From NCBI RefSeq assembly GCF_008642295.1, contig NZ_CP029190.1, positions 6,369,501 to 6,433,500 of the forward strand: DNA of 64,000 bases, given 5' to 3'. Made by a program: the position numbers and the translations under genes. The notes beneath the pieces are model-generated. The model had not been told where the DNA came from, searched no databases, and saw only the letters and a list, made by a program, of their open reading frames with translations. The DNA is from Streptomyces venezuelae. Lineage in GTDB: Bacteria > Actinomycetota > Actinomycetes > Streptomycetales > Streptomycetaceae. This document shows, one piece after another, positions 43,449-52,352 of the stretch (positions are counted from its first letter, which is position 1; the number at the start of each line of letters is the position of its first letter).

Positions 43449-44294
43449 AGCGAGGAGCAGATCCCGGTGATCCGGGACGTGGGCCAGGGCACCGCCAAGC
43501 TGATGCCGGACGTCGACCGGGACCGGGCATGGCTGCTGACCGTGGACGGGGCACCGCAGTCGTATGTGGACCTCGACGATCCGGAGCACCTGGAGTTCGA
43601 GTACGTACGGCGCCTCGCGCACGTCCTGGACTGCGCGGCGGAGCCGGGCGCGGCGCTGGACCTGGTTCACCTGGGCGGCGGCGCACTGACCCTGCCGCGC
43701 TATGCCGCGGCGACCCGGCCCGGCTCGCGTCAGCAGGTGGTCGAGTTCGACGCCGCGCTGCTGGAGCTGGTCACCGAGCACCTGCCGGTGCCGGCGGAGG
43801 CGGGGCTGACCCTGTACCCGGCCGATGCCAGGGCCTGGCTGGAGCAGGCGCCGGCGGCCGACGCGGATGTGCTGGTCGCCGATGTGTTCGGCGGCTCGCG
43901 GGTGCCGGCCCAGCTGGCCTCGGTGGAGTACGCGCGGGAGGTGGCGCGGGTGCTGCGGCCCGGCGGGCTGTACGCGGCGAACCTCGCCGACGGGGCGCCG
44001 TTCGGTTTCCTGCGGGCCCAACTGGCGAACTTCCGGTCGGTGTTCGCGGAGCTGGCGCTGATCGCGGAACCGGCGGTGCTGCGCGGGCGGCGGTTCGGGA
44101 ACGCGGTGCTGCTGGCCTCGGACGCGGAGCTTCCGGTCGAGGCCCTGTCCCGGCGGTGCGCGGCCGACGCCTTTCCCGCCCGGGTGGTGGCGGGCCCGGC
44201 CCTGGCGAAGCTCATCGGCTCCGCCGTCCAGGTCCCCGACCGCGAGGCGGCGCCTTCCCCGCCACCGCCGTCCGGCGCGTTCTCCCTGAGCTGA
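43446..44294 (+). CDS. Spermidine synthase-like methyltransferase-fold protein
   Basis: 282 aa from GTG 43446. DLVHLGGGALTLPRYAAATR is the nucleotide-binding loop, QQVVEFDAALLELV the acidic loop and DVLVADVFGGSRVPAQL the active-site region of the polyamine synthase family. The N-terminal MPDVDRDRAWLLTVDGAPQS also matches stand-alone actinobacterial relatives. These proteins often lack the residues for putrescine, so real substrate unknown. Confidence 0.85.
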   Translation: MSEEQIPVIRDVGQGTAKLMPDVDRDRAWLLTVDGAPQSYVDLDDPEHLEFEYVRRLAHVLDCAAEPGAALDLVHLGGGALTLPRYAAATRPGSRQQVVEFDAALLELVTEHLPVPAEAGLTLYPADARAWLEQAPAADADVLVADVFGGSRVPAQLASVEYAREVARVLRPGGLYAANLADGAPFGFLRAQLANFRSVFAELALIAEPAVLRGRRFGNAVLLASDAELPVEALSRRCAADAFPARVVAGPALAKLIGSAVQVPDREAAPSPPPPSGAFSLS

Positions 44295-44480
44295 CTGCCC
44301 CTGGCCACGGCCGCAGCCCAGGCCGCAGGCCGCAGGCGCCCCGCCCGTCGAGCGTGGCCGCTCCGCGCCCAGGGCGGTCGGCGCAGCCCCGCGCGGTCCC
44401 GCCGGGCGCAGCCCCCGGTGCGCGGGGTTTCCCCGGCGCAGCCCCGCTGCGCCGGGCCGCTCCGGCCTACGGGAGGCTGC
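44295..44480. repeat. GC-rich imperfect repeats between genes
   Basis: Repeated GCCGCAG and GGCGCAGCCCC words, and a GGCGCAGC-CCC-GCTGCGCC hairpin near 44438. It separates the convergent spermidine-synthase-like and MFS genes and probably acts as a terminator. No gene. Confidence 0.5.
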
Positions 44481-45863
44481 TCACCGGGCGATCTGATCGA
44501 CACCCGGGTCCGCCGGGGTGCCCACAGGGGCACCCGGGGTGGCGGGGGCAGCCGGGGCTGCCAAGGAGGCCGGGGCACCCGGGATGGTGGTGGCCGGGAC
44601 GGTGTTCCCGGGGGTCGCGGGGCGGCGGGTCAGGTTCCGGACGTCCGGTACCAGCAGCACCGGCACGGTGACCAGCACGATCAGCGCGGCGCAGCCCCAC
44701 AGCGCCTCGGTCCGCCCGAACGCCGACTCGGCCGGTCCGGCCAGCGCGGTGGCCAGCGGCAACATCGACACCGAGCCGAACCAGTCGTATGCGGAGACCC
44801 GGGAGAACTTGTCCTCGGGGATCTCCTGGTGCATCGTCCCCATCCAGTTGACGCCGAAGACCTCGACCGCGACCCCGCTGGCGAACATCACCACGCACAG
44901 TCCCCAGGCGGGCAGCGGGACCGCCAGCCCCGCGGAGGGCAGTGCCAGCGGAAACACGCACAGGGTGGCGGCCAGCAGCATCCGGCGCGGCTTCCACCAC
45001 ATCATCAGCACGGCTCCGGCGATGGTGCCGACGCCGAAGAAGGCCAGGGCGATGCCCCAGGGCGCGGGGCCGCCCAGCCGCTCCCGGGCGACCAGCGGCC
45101 CGTACACCGACTCGGCGGCGCCGATCACGGCCACCACCACCGAGAACTGGAGCACGATGCTCCAGAGCCAGGAGCGGCTCCGGAACTCCACCCAGCCCTC
45201 GCGGAGGTCGGACAGCAGTCCGCCGCCCGGCTTCCGTTCCGTGGTGCCGCTGACGTCCAGGAAGGCGCGCAGCAGGCCCGCGACGGCAAAGGCGGCGGAG
45301 TCCACCGCGAGCACCCAGCCCGGCCCCATCGCGGCGATCATCGCCCCGCCGAGTGCCGCACCGCCGATGCCCGCGCCGTTCACGGCCAGCCGGTACAGCG
45401 CGAAGGGCCGGTTGGTGTTCTCGCCGAAGACGGTGGCCAGCAACATGCCCTCGGCGGCCGGGTTGAAGAAGGCCTGGCCGGTGCCGCACAGCGCGGTGAG
45501 GACCATCATCTGCCACAGCTGCGGCTCGCCGAGCAGCACCAGGGCCGCGAACGCGCCCTGGGAGACGCAGTTGAGGGTGTTGGCCGCGACCATCACGCGG
45601 TGGCGCGGCAGCCGGTCGGCGAGGGCGCCGCCGACCAGCAGGAACAGGACGAGCGGGAGCGTACGGGCCGCCGCCACCAGGCCCACGTCCCCGCTGGAGC
45701 CGCCGGCCTCCAGGACGGCGAACGCGGTGGCGATCAGCGCGCCGTGCGCGCCGAGGTTGGTGATGACCGCAGAGGCCGTGAGCAGGCGGTAGTTGCGGCC
45801 GGCCCAGGCAGGGCTCCGGCCGGGTGCCCGGGGGTGGTGGGAGGAGGCGGTGCGTTGGCTCAC
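44481..45863 (-). CDS. MFS transporter (enterobactin-exporter-like group)
   Basis: 460 aa from GTG 45863. Twelve predicted membrane helices; motif A-like LVGGALADRLPRHRVMVAAN, then GTGQAFFNPAAEGMLLATVF and GALGGAMIAAM-like segments. The C-terminal 50 residues are Pro/Ala/Gly low complexity (PGAPASLAAPAAPATPGAP). Probably a drug or metabolite exporter. A -10 GATAGT lies exactly 6 nt before the GTG, so the gene may be leaderless. Confidence 0.9.
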   Translation of the reverse strand: MSQRTASSHHPRAPGRSPAWAGRNYRLLTASAVITNLGAHGALIATAFAVLEAGGSSGDVGLVAAARTLPLVLFLLVGGALADRLPRHRVMVAANTLNCVSQGAFAALVLLGEPQLWQMMVLTALCGTGQAFFNPAAEGMLLATVFGENTNRPFALYRLAVNGAGIGGAALGGAMIAAMGPGWVLAVDSAAFAVAGLLRAFLDVSGTTERKPGGGLLSDLREGWVEFRSRSWLWSIVLQFSVVVAVIGAAESVYGPLVARERLGGPAPWGIALAFFGVGTIAGAVLMMWWKPRRMLLAATLCVFPLALPSAGLAVPLPAWGLCVVMFASGVAVEVFGVNWMGTMHQEIPEDKFSRVSAYDWFGSVSMLPLATALAGPAESAFGRTEALWGCAALIVLVTVPVLLVPDVRNLTRRPATPGNTVPATTIPGAPASLAAPAAPATPGAPVGTPADPGVDQIAR

Positions 45864-45903
45864 CCCCGGACTATCCCCGGCCGAAGCCGTTCTGCCAAAC
45901 CCT

Positions 45904-46953
45904 TTATCCGGCCGTCAGCCGGATCGAGCTGAGGACCTTCTCCGCCACGTCCTGCTGGTACTCGTCCTTGACGCCGGCCGCTCCGTACATCACCCAGCTG
46001 GCGAAGTCACCGCTGGCCGTCTTGAAGCCGAAGCCGATGCCCTTGCCGTCCGAGGCGCACTTGTGCGGCTTCTTCACGCCGGTGGCCGTGGCGGTCACCA
46101 TGTGGCCCTTGAGGCCGGACTGGGTGGTGTACTCCTTGGGCTGGGTCACCTTGGTGGTGCCCTTCGGCTCCTTCTGCGCATAGCCGGCCCACACCCAGCT
46201 GCCCGTGTTGTCGTAGGCGGCCTGGCCGGTGTCCTTCGCGCCGTTGGCGCCCTTCACGCCGGTGGCGGCCAGGGACCACTCCTCGGTGTCACCGTCCTTG
46301 TCCTCGTCGACCGTGCACCACTCTTCCTTCAGGTACGCGGGCGCGGACATGCTGATGACCGGCATGCCGTCCTTCTTGGTCTCGTCCGTGATGCCCGAGG
46401 AGACGCCGGAGCCCAGCACCTTCCACTCCGGCGGGACGTCGAAGGCCACGCCGTACTTCGGGTTGACGACCACCTTCCAGCCGGGGATGACCGGCTGGAT
46501 CGCTCCGCCCGCGCGCGGGTTGTCGGTGGGCTGGGCGGCCGTCGGCGAGGTCGCGGGCGAGCTCGCCGGCGCGGAGACGGAGTTCTGGGGCTTGTTGTTG
46601 TCGGCCTCGTTGGTCTTCTCGCCGTCCCGGGTCAGCACGAAGGCGCCGGTGACGGCCGCCGCCACGACCACGGCGGAGGCCGCGACGATGGCCACGGTCT
46701 TGGTCGAGTTGGACGATCCGGAGCCGCCGCCCTGCGGGGGCAGCGGGGGCTGCGCCGGAGCCGGGCCCCAGGGCTGCGGGGCGGGCGGCTGCTGCGGGTA
46801 GCCGTAGCCCGGCTGTTGCGGCTGTCCGTACGCAGGCTGCTGGTACGGGTTCGGCTGCCCGGGCTGCTGCTGCTGGTACGGGTTCTGGTGGGGGGCGTGG
46901 GGGTCGTTGGGGTTCTGCTCGCCCCCGGGCTGCTGCTGCTGTCCTGGCCACAT
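45904..46953 (-). CDS. Membrane-anchored protein with Pro/Gln-rich cytoplasmic tail
   Basis: 349 aa from ATG 46953. Residues 1-75 are a low-complexity tail rich in Gln, Pro, Tyr and Gly (PYQQQQPGQPNPYQQPAYGQ). One transmembrane helix (VAIVAASAVVVAAAVTGAFV) follows and then an extracellular domain of about 240 residues with GVAFDVPPEWKVLGSG, EEWCTVDEDKDGDTEEW, SWVMYGAAGVKDEYQQDVAE. Common actinobacterial architecture, no known activity. TATCGT lies 8 nt before the ATG. Confidence 0.8.
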   Translation of the reverse strand: MWPGQQQQPGGEQNPNDPHAPHQNPYQQQQPGQPNPYQQPAYGQPQQPGYGYPQQPPAPQPWGPAPAQPPLPPQGGGSGSSNSTKTVAIVAASAVVVAAAVTGAFVLTRDGEKTNEADNNKPQNSVSAPASSPATSPTAAQPTDNPRAGGAIQPVIPGWKVVVNPKYGVAFDVPPEWKVLGSGVSSGITDETKKDGMPVISMSAPAYLKEEWCTVDEDKDGDTEEWSLAATGVKGANGAKDTGQAAYDNTGSWVWAGYAQKEPKGTTKVTQPKEYTTQSGLKGHMVTATATGVKKPHKCASDGKGIGFGFKTASGDFASWVMYGAAGVKDEYQQDVAEKVLSSIRLTAG

Positions 46954-47049
46954 GGCCGGTAACGATAGTGGGAGGGGGTGGGCGGAGCCACGGCCACCCC
47001 TCCCCAGGGTCTGGCCAATACCTGCTACTCGTGGGTAACATCCGAGCTC

Positions 47050-47505
47050 ATGAGCGCAGAACAGAAGAACATGGGCGAACTGCTCGCCGCGACGGTGCCG
47101 ATGGTCCGCACCCTGAACCTCGAGTGTGTGGAGACCACGCCGGAGCGCGCGGTCTTCCGCCTCCCGGACCAGCCCGAGTACCACAACCACATCCAGGGCC
47201 CGCACGCCGGAGCCATGTTCACCCTGGCCGAGTCGGCGAGCGGCGCGATCGTCCTCGCGGCCTTCCAGGAGCAGCTCGGCCGGGCCGTCCCGCTCGCCGT
47301 CAGCGCCTCCATCGGCTACAAGAAGGTCGCCAAGGGCCCGGTCACCGCGACCGCCACCCTCGGCCGCCCGGCCGCCGAGGTCATCGCCGAACTCGACGCC
47401 GGAGGCCGCCCGGAGTTCCCGGTGGCCATCACCATCCAGCGCGACTCCGACGAGGCCGTGACCGGCGAGATGACCGTCGTCTGGACCCTGCGTCCCAACA
47501 GCTGA
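47050..47505 (+). CDS. Hotdog-fold DUF4442/PaaI-like protein
   Basis: 151 aa from ATG 47050. EYHNHIQGPHAGAMFTLAES carries the hotdog catalytic-type loop, then VSASIGYKKVAKGPVTATAT. Related proteins are acyl-CoA thioesterases. TAACAT 8 nt upstream of the ATG suggests a near-leaderless start. Confidence 0.85.
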   Translation: MSAEQKNMGELLAATVPMVRTLNLECVETTPERAVFRLPDQPEYHNHIQGPHAGAMFTLAESASGAIVLAAFQEQLGRAVPLAVSASIGYKKVAKGPVTATATLGRPAAEVIAELDAGGRPEFPVAITIQRDSDEAVTGEMTVVWTLRPNS

Positions 47506-47615
47506 ACGGGCCGCCCCCGGCCGCGCGTCTGACCGGCGGGACGGGCCGGCGGGCGCACAGTGGGCGGGGCGGTCCGGAGCGGGCCGTTCCGCCGACGCCG
47601 CCGCAGGGAGCGCCC

Positions 47616-50114
47616 ATGAGCGAGGCCGTGTCCAGACGATCCGCTCTCCGGCTGCTCGGAGCGGCCGGCGCCGCCCTGGGGGCCGCCGGGGCCGGCGGCT
47701 GCGTGGCAGACCTGCCCCCCGGAGCCGGCCCGGGCTCCGCCACGAGCCCGCCCCCGGCCGGGGCCGCACCACCCGGAGCGCCCCGCCCGGCACGCGCCGC
47801 CCGGGTCGAAGCCCTGCTGGAGCGGCTCACCCTGGAGGAGAAGACCGCCCTGCTGCACGGCCGGCCGGACCCCGCCCCCCTCGGCCAGGCCGGCTATCTG
47901 CCCGGCGTACCCCGGCTGGGCATTCCGCCCCTGCGGCTCGCCGAGGGCACCGCCGGCGTACGGGTGGCCGCAGCGGCAACCGTGCTGCCCGCGCCCGTCC
48001 TCCTCGCCTCCGCCTTCGATCCGGGCCTGGCACGCGAGTACGGGCGGGTCCTCGGCCGCGAAGGCCGGGCGCTGGGCCAGGACATCCTGCTCGCACCCAA
48101 CGCCAACCTGATCCGCACCCCCTACGCAGGCCGGAACGACCGGCGCTTCGCCGAGGACCCCCGGCTGACCGCCGACCTGGTCGCCCAGGTGGTCCGCGGC
48201 ATCCAGGACGAGGGCCTGATCGCCGCCGTCGGCCACTTCGCCCTTCAGAACCAGGAGCAGGGCCGCGGCACCGTGGACGTGAGCATCGGCGAACAGGCCC
48301 TCCACGAGACCGAACTGCGCGGCTTCGAAGCCGCCGTGGCGGCCGGCGCCGGAGCGGTCATGGCCGCCGATCACAAGGTCAACGGCATCCACGCCGGCGA
48401 GAGCCGGCCGCTGCTCGAGGAACTGCTGCGCGCCCGCTGGCGGTTCGACGGCTGGGTGATCTCCGGCTGGAACGCCGCCCGCAGCACCGTCGCCGCCATC
48501 ACCGCCGGCCTCGACATGGAAATGCCCGGCGGCACCCACTTCGGCGAACCGCTGCGGCAGGCGGTCCGCGGCGGCTCGGTCTCCGAACCCGCCGTCGACC
48601 AGGCCGTCCGCCGGCTCCTCGGCACCCTGGACCGGTTCGGCCTGCTCGACGGGCGGGCACCCCGCCGGCCCCCGCGGGACCCGGTGGCCGGCGCCCGGAC
48701 CGCCCGCCGGATCGCCACCGCAGGGGCCGTCCTGCTGCGCAACGAACGCGGCACCCTGCCGCTGACCGGCCCCGCCGCCCGGTCGATCGCCGTCATCGGC
48801 CCCACCGGCGCCTGGACGGCCGGGACGCGGGGCCACCCCACGACCACACCGCTGACCGCCATCAAGAAGCGGGCCGGGCGGACCGCCACCGTCCGCTACG
48901 CCCTCGGCGAGGACGTCCACGGCCGGCCGCTGCCCGCCGGACTGCTCACCCCGCCGGTCGACCTCGACGACCGGCGGATCGGCGCGGGCCGCAGCTGGAG
49001 CTGGACGGGCACCTTCACCCTGCCCGCCGCCGACGAGTGGACCCTGCTGCTCCACCACTCCGGGCAACTGCCCGAGGTACGGCTGGACGGCGCGGAACTC
49101 TTCCACGGAGCCGCCCCCCACGGCTCCGGCGGACTGCTCGGCACCGCTCCGGACGGGCTCACCGTGCACCGCCGCACCCTCGCCCTCAAGGCCGGCCCGC
49201 ACCGGCTCGCCGTCACCGCCCGGGGTACAGCGGGCAGCCGGCGGTTCCGGCTGCGCCACACCACCAAGGCCACGCGGGCCGCCGACCTCGCCGAGGCGGT
49301 ACGGGCGGCCAAGGCGGCCCGCAGCGTGGTGCTCTTCGCCCACGAGGAGGCCGCCGGGGGCACCGACCGCACCACCCTCGGCCTGCCCGGCGGCCAGCCG
49401 CAGCTGATCGAGGCGGTGGCGGCGGCCAACCCGCGGACCACGGTGGTGCTCCACACCTCCTCCGCCACCACCATGCCGTGGCTGGCGGGCACCGGAGCGG
49501 TCCTGCAGATGTACCAGCCCGGCCAGGAGGGCGCGGGCGCCACCGCGGACCTGCTCTTCGGGGACGCCGACCCGGGCGGCCGGCTCACCCAGACCTTCCC
49601 CGCGGACGAGCGCACCCACCCGGTCGGCGGCGATCCGCTGCGCTATCCGGGGGTGGCCGGCCGGCAGGAGTACACCGAGGGCATCCGGATCGGCCACCGC
49701 TGGTACGACGCTCAGCGCCAGACCCCGCTGTTCCCGTTCGGGCACGGGCTGTCGTACACCACCTGGCAGTACGGCCGGCCCGCCGTCCGGCCCCAGGGCG
49801 GCGGCCTGCGGGTGGAGTTCACCGTCCGCAACACCGGCCGCCGCCGGGGCACCGAGGTGGCCCAGGTCTACCTCGGGCCCTCGCCCGATCTGAAGCTCGC
49901 CCAGGCCGTCCGCGCACTGGCCGGATACCGGCGGCTGACCCTCGCCCCGGGTGAGGAGTGCCGGGTCACCGTCGACATCGACCGGCGCTCCCTGTCCTCC
50001 TGGGACCCGGGCCGACACGCCTGGGTGCTGGGGACCGGCCGCCGGGAGCTGTTCGTGGGACGGTCCTCCCGGGAACTGCTGCTCCGGACGAAAGCAGTGG
50101 TCCGGAGCCGGTAG
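47616..50114 (+). CDS. Glycoside hydrolase family 3 protein with altered catalytic site
   Basis: 832 aa, ATG 47616 with CAGGGAG 5 nt upstream. A signal region (RRSALRLLGAAGAALGAAGAGGC) combines a twin-Arg-like start and a lipobox. Domains: GH3 barrel (about 70-350), GH3 C-terminal domain split by a PA14-like insert (about 430-540; SWSWTGTFTLPAADEWTLLL), and a C-terminal Fn3-like domain (VEFTVRNTGRRRGTEVAQVY). Where beta-glucosidases have a nucleophile Asp in (V/I)SDW, this protein has VISGWNA (Gly284). The KHF/Y substrate-binding motif is GHFALQNQEQ (Gly206), and SYNKVNG is ADHKVNG. Hydrolysis by the usual mechanism looks unlikely; it may bind sugar or use other chemistry. Confidence 0.88.
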   Translation: MSEAVSRRSALRLLGAAGAALGAAGAGGCVADLPPGAGPGSATSPPPAGAAPPGAPRPARAARVEALLERLTLEEKTALLHGRPDPAPLGQAGYLPGVPRLGIPPLRLAEGTAGVRVAAAATVLPAPVLLASAFDPGLAREYGRVLGREGRALGQDILLAPNANLIRTPYAGRNDRRFAEDPRLTADLVAQVVRGIQDEGLIAAVGHFALQNQEQGRGTVDVSIGEQALHETELRGFEAAVAAGAGAVMAADHKVNGIHAGESRPLLEELLRARWRFDGWVISGWNAARSTVAAITAGLDMEMPGGTHFGEPLRQAVRGGSVSEPAVDQAVRRLLGTLDRFGLLDGRAPRRPPRDPVAGARTARRIATAGAVLLRNERGTLPLTGPAARSIAVIGPTGAWTAGTRGHPTTTPLTAIKKRAGRTATVRYALGEDVHGRPLPAGLLTPPVDLDDRRIGAGRSWSWTGTFTLPAADEWTLLLHHSGQLPEVRLDGAELFHGAAPHGSGGLLGTAPDGLTVHRRTLALKAGPHRLAVTARGTAGSRRFRLRHTTKATRAADLAEAVRAAKAARSVVLFAHEEAAGGTDRTTLGLPGGQPQLIEAVAAANPRTTVVLHTSSATTMPWLAGTGAVLQMYQPGQEGAGATADLLFGDADPGGRLTQTFPADERTHPVGGDPLRYPGVAGRQEYTEGIRIGHRWYDAQRQTPLFPFGHGLSYTTWQYGRPAVRPQGGGLRVEFTVRNTGRRRGTEVAQVYLGPSPDLKLAQAVRALAGYRRLTLAPGEECRVTVDIDRRSLSSWDPGRHAWVLGTGRRELFVGRSSRELLLRTKAVVRSR

Positions 50115-50206
50115 GCTGCCCGGTCGGGTGCGTCGCAGGGGACGCGCCGGGGCCCGCCGCGGGGACGGCGAGGGCCCGCCGCGGGCACGATCTGGAGGAC
50201 GTACCG

Positions 50207-50899
50207 GTGCACATCCAGGAATGGCTGGAAACCGTTCCGGCGGTGGTGATCTATCTCCTGGTGGGACTGGTCATCGGACTGGAGAGCCTGGGCATCCCGC
50301 TGCCGGGCGAGATCATCCTGGTGAGCTCGGCCCTGCTGGCCTCGCAGCACGGGGAGATCGACCCGCTGGTCCTGGGCATCTGCGCCACCACCGGTGCGAT
50401 CGTCGGAGACTCGATCGGCTACGCGATCGGACGGCGCGGCGGCAAGCCGCTGCTGGAGCGGCTGGGGAAGCGGTTCCCCAAGCACTTCGGCGAGCACAAC
50501 ATCGCGATGGCGGAGCGGTCCTTCCAGAAGTGGGGCATGTGGGCCGTCTTCTTCGGCCGGTTCGTGGCCCTGCTGCGGATCTTCGCCGGTCCGCTGGCGG
50601 GCGTGCTCCACATGCCGTACTGGAAGTTCCTGATCGCCAATGTCTTCGGCGGCATCCTGTGGGCGGGCGGCACCACGGCCGTCATCTACTACGTCGGCAT
50701 CGTCGCGGAGGCCTGGCTGAAGCGGTTCTCCTGGCTGGGGCTGGTGCTGGCGGTGCTCGTCGGAGTGACCTCGATGCTGGTGCTGAAGCGGCGCGCGGCC
50801 AAGGGCGCCGCTGCCGCCGCGGCGGAGGCCGCAGCCGGCGACGCGGTGCCGGAGCAGCCCGCCGCCGCGGCCGAGCCGGCCCTGGCCGACCGGGCCTGA
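50207..50899 (+). CDS. DedA family membrane protein
   Basis: 230 aa from GTG 50207 with GGAGG 8 nt upstream. ESLGIPLPGEIILVSSALLA, GAIVGDSIGYAIGRRGGKPL and FFGRFVALLRIFAGPLAG are diagnostic DedA motifs (flippase-like lipid carrier transporters). The C-terminus is Ala-rich. Confidence 0.93.
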   Translation: MHIQEWLETVPAVVIYLLVGLVIGLESLGIPLPGEIILVSSALLASQHGEIDPLVLGICATTGAIVGDSIGYAIGRRGGKPLLERLGKRFPKHFGEHNIAMAERSFQKWGMWAVFFGRFVALLRIFAGPLAGVLHMPYWKFLIANVFGGILWAGGTTAVIYYVGIVAEAWLKRFSWLGLVLAVLVGVTSMLVLKRRAAKGAAAAAAEAAAGDAVPEQPAAAAEPALADRA

Positions 50900-50907
50900 A
50901 GGCGGGG

Positions 50908-50934
50908 CCCTGAGCCCGGGACCCGGGCTCAGGG
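50908..50934. terminator. Bidirectional terminator between dedA and carbonic anhydrase
   Basis: A 13-bp perfect inverted repeat (50908-50920 with 50922-50934) lies between convergent stops. Confidence 0.8.
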
Positions 50935-50944
50935 GGCCGGGAGG

Positions 50945-51481
50945 TCAGCCCACCGAGGCGCGGTGCTGCTTCGCCAGTTCCAGGTACATCGCCGCGTTCA
51001 GGCGGATGCCCTCCCGCTCCTCCTCGGTGAGCTCGCGCCGGACCTTCGCCGGCACCCCCGCCACCAGCGAGCCGGGCGGTACCACCATGCCCTGCGGCAC
51101 CAGCGCCTGGGCCGCCACCAGCGAACCGGCGCCGATCACCGCACCGTTGAGGACGGTGGCGCCCATGCCGATCAGGCAGTCGTCCTCCACCGTGCAGCCG
51201 TGCACCACCGCGTTGTGGCCGATCGACACCCGCTCGCCGATGGAGACCGGGAAGCCGGGGTCCACATGGAGGGTGCAGTTGTCCTGGACGTTGCTGTCCG
51301 CGCCGAGCACGATCGGACCGCAGTCGGCCCGCAGCACCGCCGAGTACCAGATGCTCGAGCCGGCGGCCAGCGTGACATCGCCGATCACCACCGAGGTGGG
51401 CGCGGTGAAGGCCTCCGGGTCGATCTGCGGGCTCTTCCCGCCCACGCCCGCGACCAGTGCCCGATCCGACGGATACGCCAT
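50945..51481 (-). CDS. Gamma-carbonic anhydrase family protein
   Basis: 178 aa. A left-handed beta-helix hexapeptide pattern; zinc ligands in NVQDNCTLHVD and SIGHNAVVHGC; ADCGPIVLGADSNVQDN is the usual approach. The C-terminal helix LAKQHRASVG. The SD is AGAGGAG upstream of ATG. Activity in this group ranges from carbonic anhydrase to none. Confidence 0.9.
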   Translation of the reverse strand: MAYPSDRALVAGVGGKSPQIDPEAFTAPTSVVIGDVTLAAGSSIWYSAVLRADCGPIVLGADSNVQDNCTLHVDPGFPVSIGERVSIGHNAVVHGCTVEDDCLIGMGATVLNGAVIGAGSLVAAQALVPQGMVVPPGSLVAGVPAKVRRELTEEEREGIRLNAAMYLELAKQHRASVG

Positions 51482-51587
51482 GTGTGGTCTCTTCTCCTCT
51501 TGTGTACCGGATGCCGCGCTGCCAGCACCGTAGACGATGGGGTGAAGATCACAGGATCCCGGTCCGGCCCTCCGCGACCGTGCGCAT

Positions 51588-51602
51588 TACCGTGGCCGGG
51601 TG
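51588..51602 (+). promoter_or_regulatory. Leaderless promoter of the acyltransferase gene
   Basis: TACCGT (51588-51593), exactly 6 nt, then GTG 51600; no SD. Confidence 0.6.
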
Positions 51603-52352
51603 CCGAAGAACAGAAACACGTTCTCATCCCTGGCGGCCTGGCGCCGCCGGGCCGCCAGCCGTGCCGTCCACGCCGGGTGGCGCTGGATGCAGCAGGCCGG
51701 CGCGGTCACCGCCGAGAACCCCGGCGGACACCGGTTCGGCGCAATCGGCAGCGGCACCCGGCTCGCCTTCCCGCAGGGCACCGTCTTCGGCGCCCCCTGG
51801 ATCCGGCTCGGCGAGCACTGCATCATCGCCGAGCAGGTCACCCTCACCGCCGGGATGATGCCCGACCTCGACCTCGGCCCGGACCCCATGCTGATCCTCG
51901 GCAACGGCGTGGTGCTCGGCCGCGGCAGCCATGTCATCGCCGACGCCCGGATCTCCATCGGCAACGACACCTTCTGCGGCCCCGGGGTGTACATCACCTC
52001 CACCAACCACAGCTACGACGACCCGCACGAGCCGGTCGGCCGGCAGTGGCCGCGCAGCGCACCGGTGGAGATCGGCCCCGGCTGCTGGCTCGGCACCGGA
52101 GCGGTGATCCTGCCCGGGGCCCGGCTCGGCCGCAATGTGGTGGTGGCCGCGGGGGCCGTCGTACGGGGCGAGGTGCCCGACCACGCGGTGGTGGCGGGAG
52201 CGCCCGCGCGGATCGTACGCCGGTGGGAGCCCGACACCGGTTGGCAGCCTCCGCTGCGCACCCCGGCCCCGGTGCCCATCCCGGACGGGGTCACCCCGGA
52301 ACAACTGCGCGCCCTGGCCGAACTCGACCGCACGGCCGACGCGGGATCTTAG
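51600..52352 (+). CDS. Hexapeptide-repeat acyltransferase
   Basis: 250 aa from GTG 51600. A beta-helix of hexapeptide repeats with VYITSTNHSYDD, SAPVEIGPGCWLGTGAVILP and VVAGAPARIVRRW, typical of CysE/LacA/NodL-like O-acetyltransferases. The long N-terminal helix region (WRRRAASRAVHAGWRWMQQ) is basic and may contact the membrane. Its stop is directly abutted by the stop of the convergent EamA gene, with no bases between. Confidence 0.88.
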   Translation: MPKNRNTFSSLAAWRRRAASRAVHAGWRWMQQAGAVTAENPGGHRFGAIGSGTRLAFPQGTVFGAPWIRLGEHCIIAEQVTLTAGMMPDLDLGPDPMLILGNGVVLGRGSHVIADARISIGNDTFCGPGVYITSTNHSYDDPHEPVGRQWPRSAPVEIGPGCWLGTGAVILPGARLGRNVVVAAGAVVRGEVPDHAVVAGAPARIVRRWEPDTGWQPPLRTPAPVPIPDGVTPEQLRALAELDRTADAGS

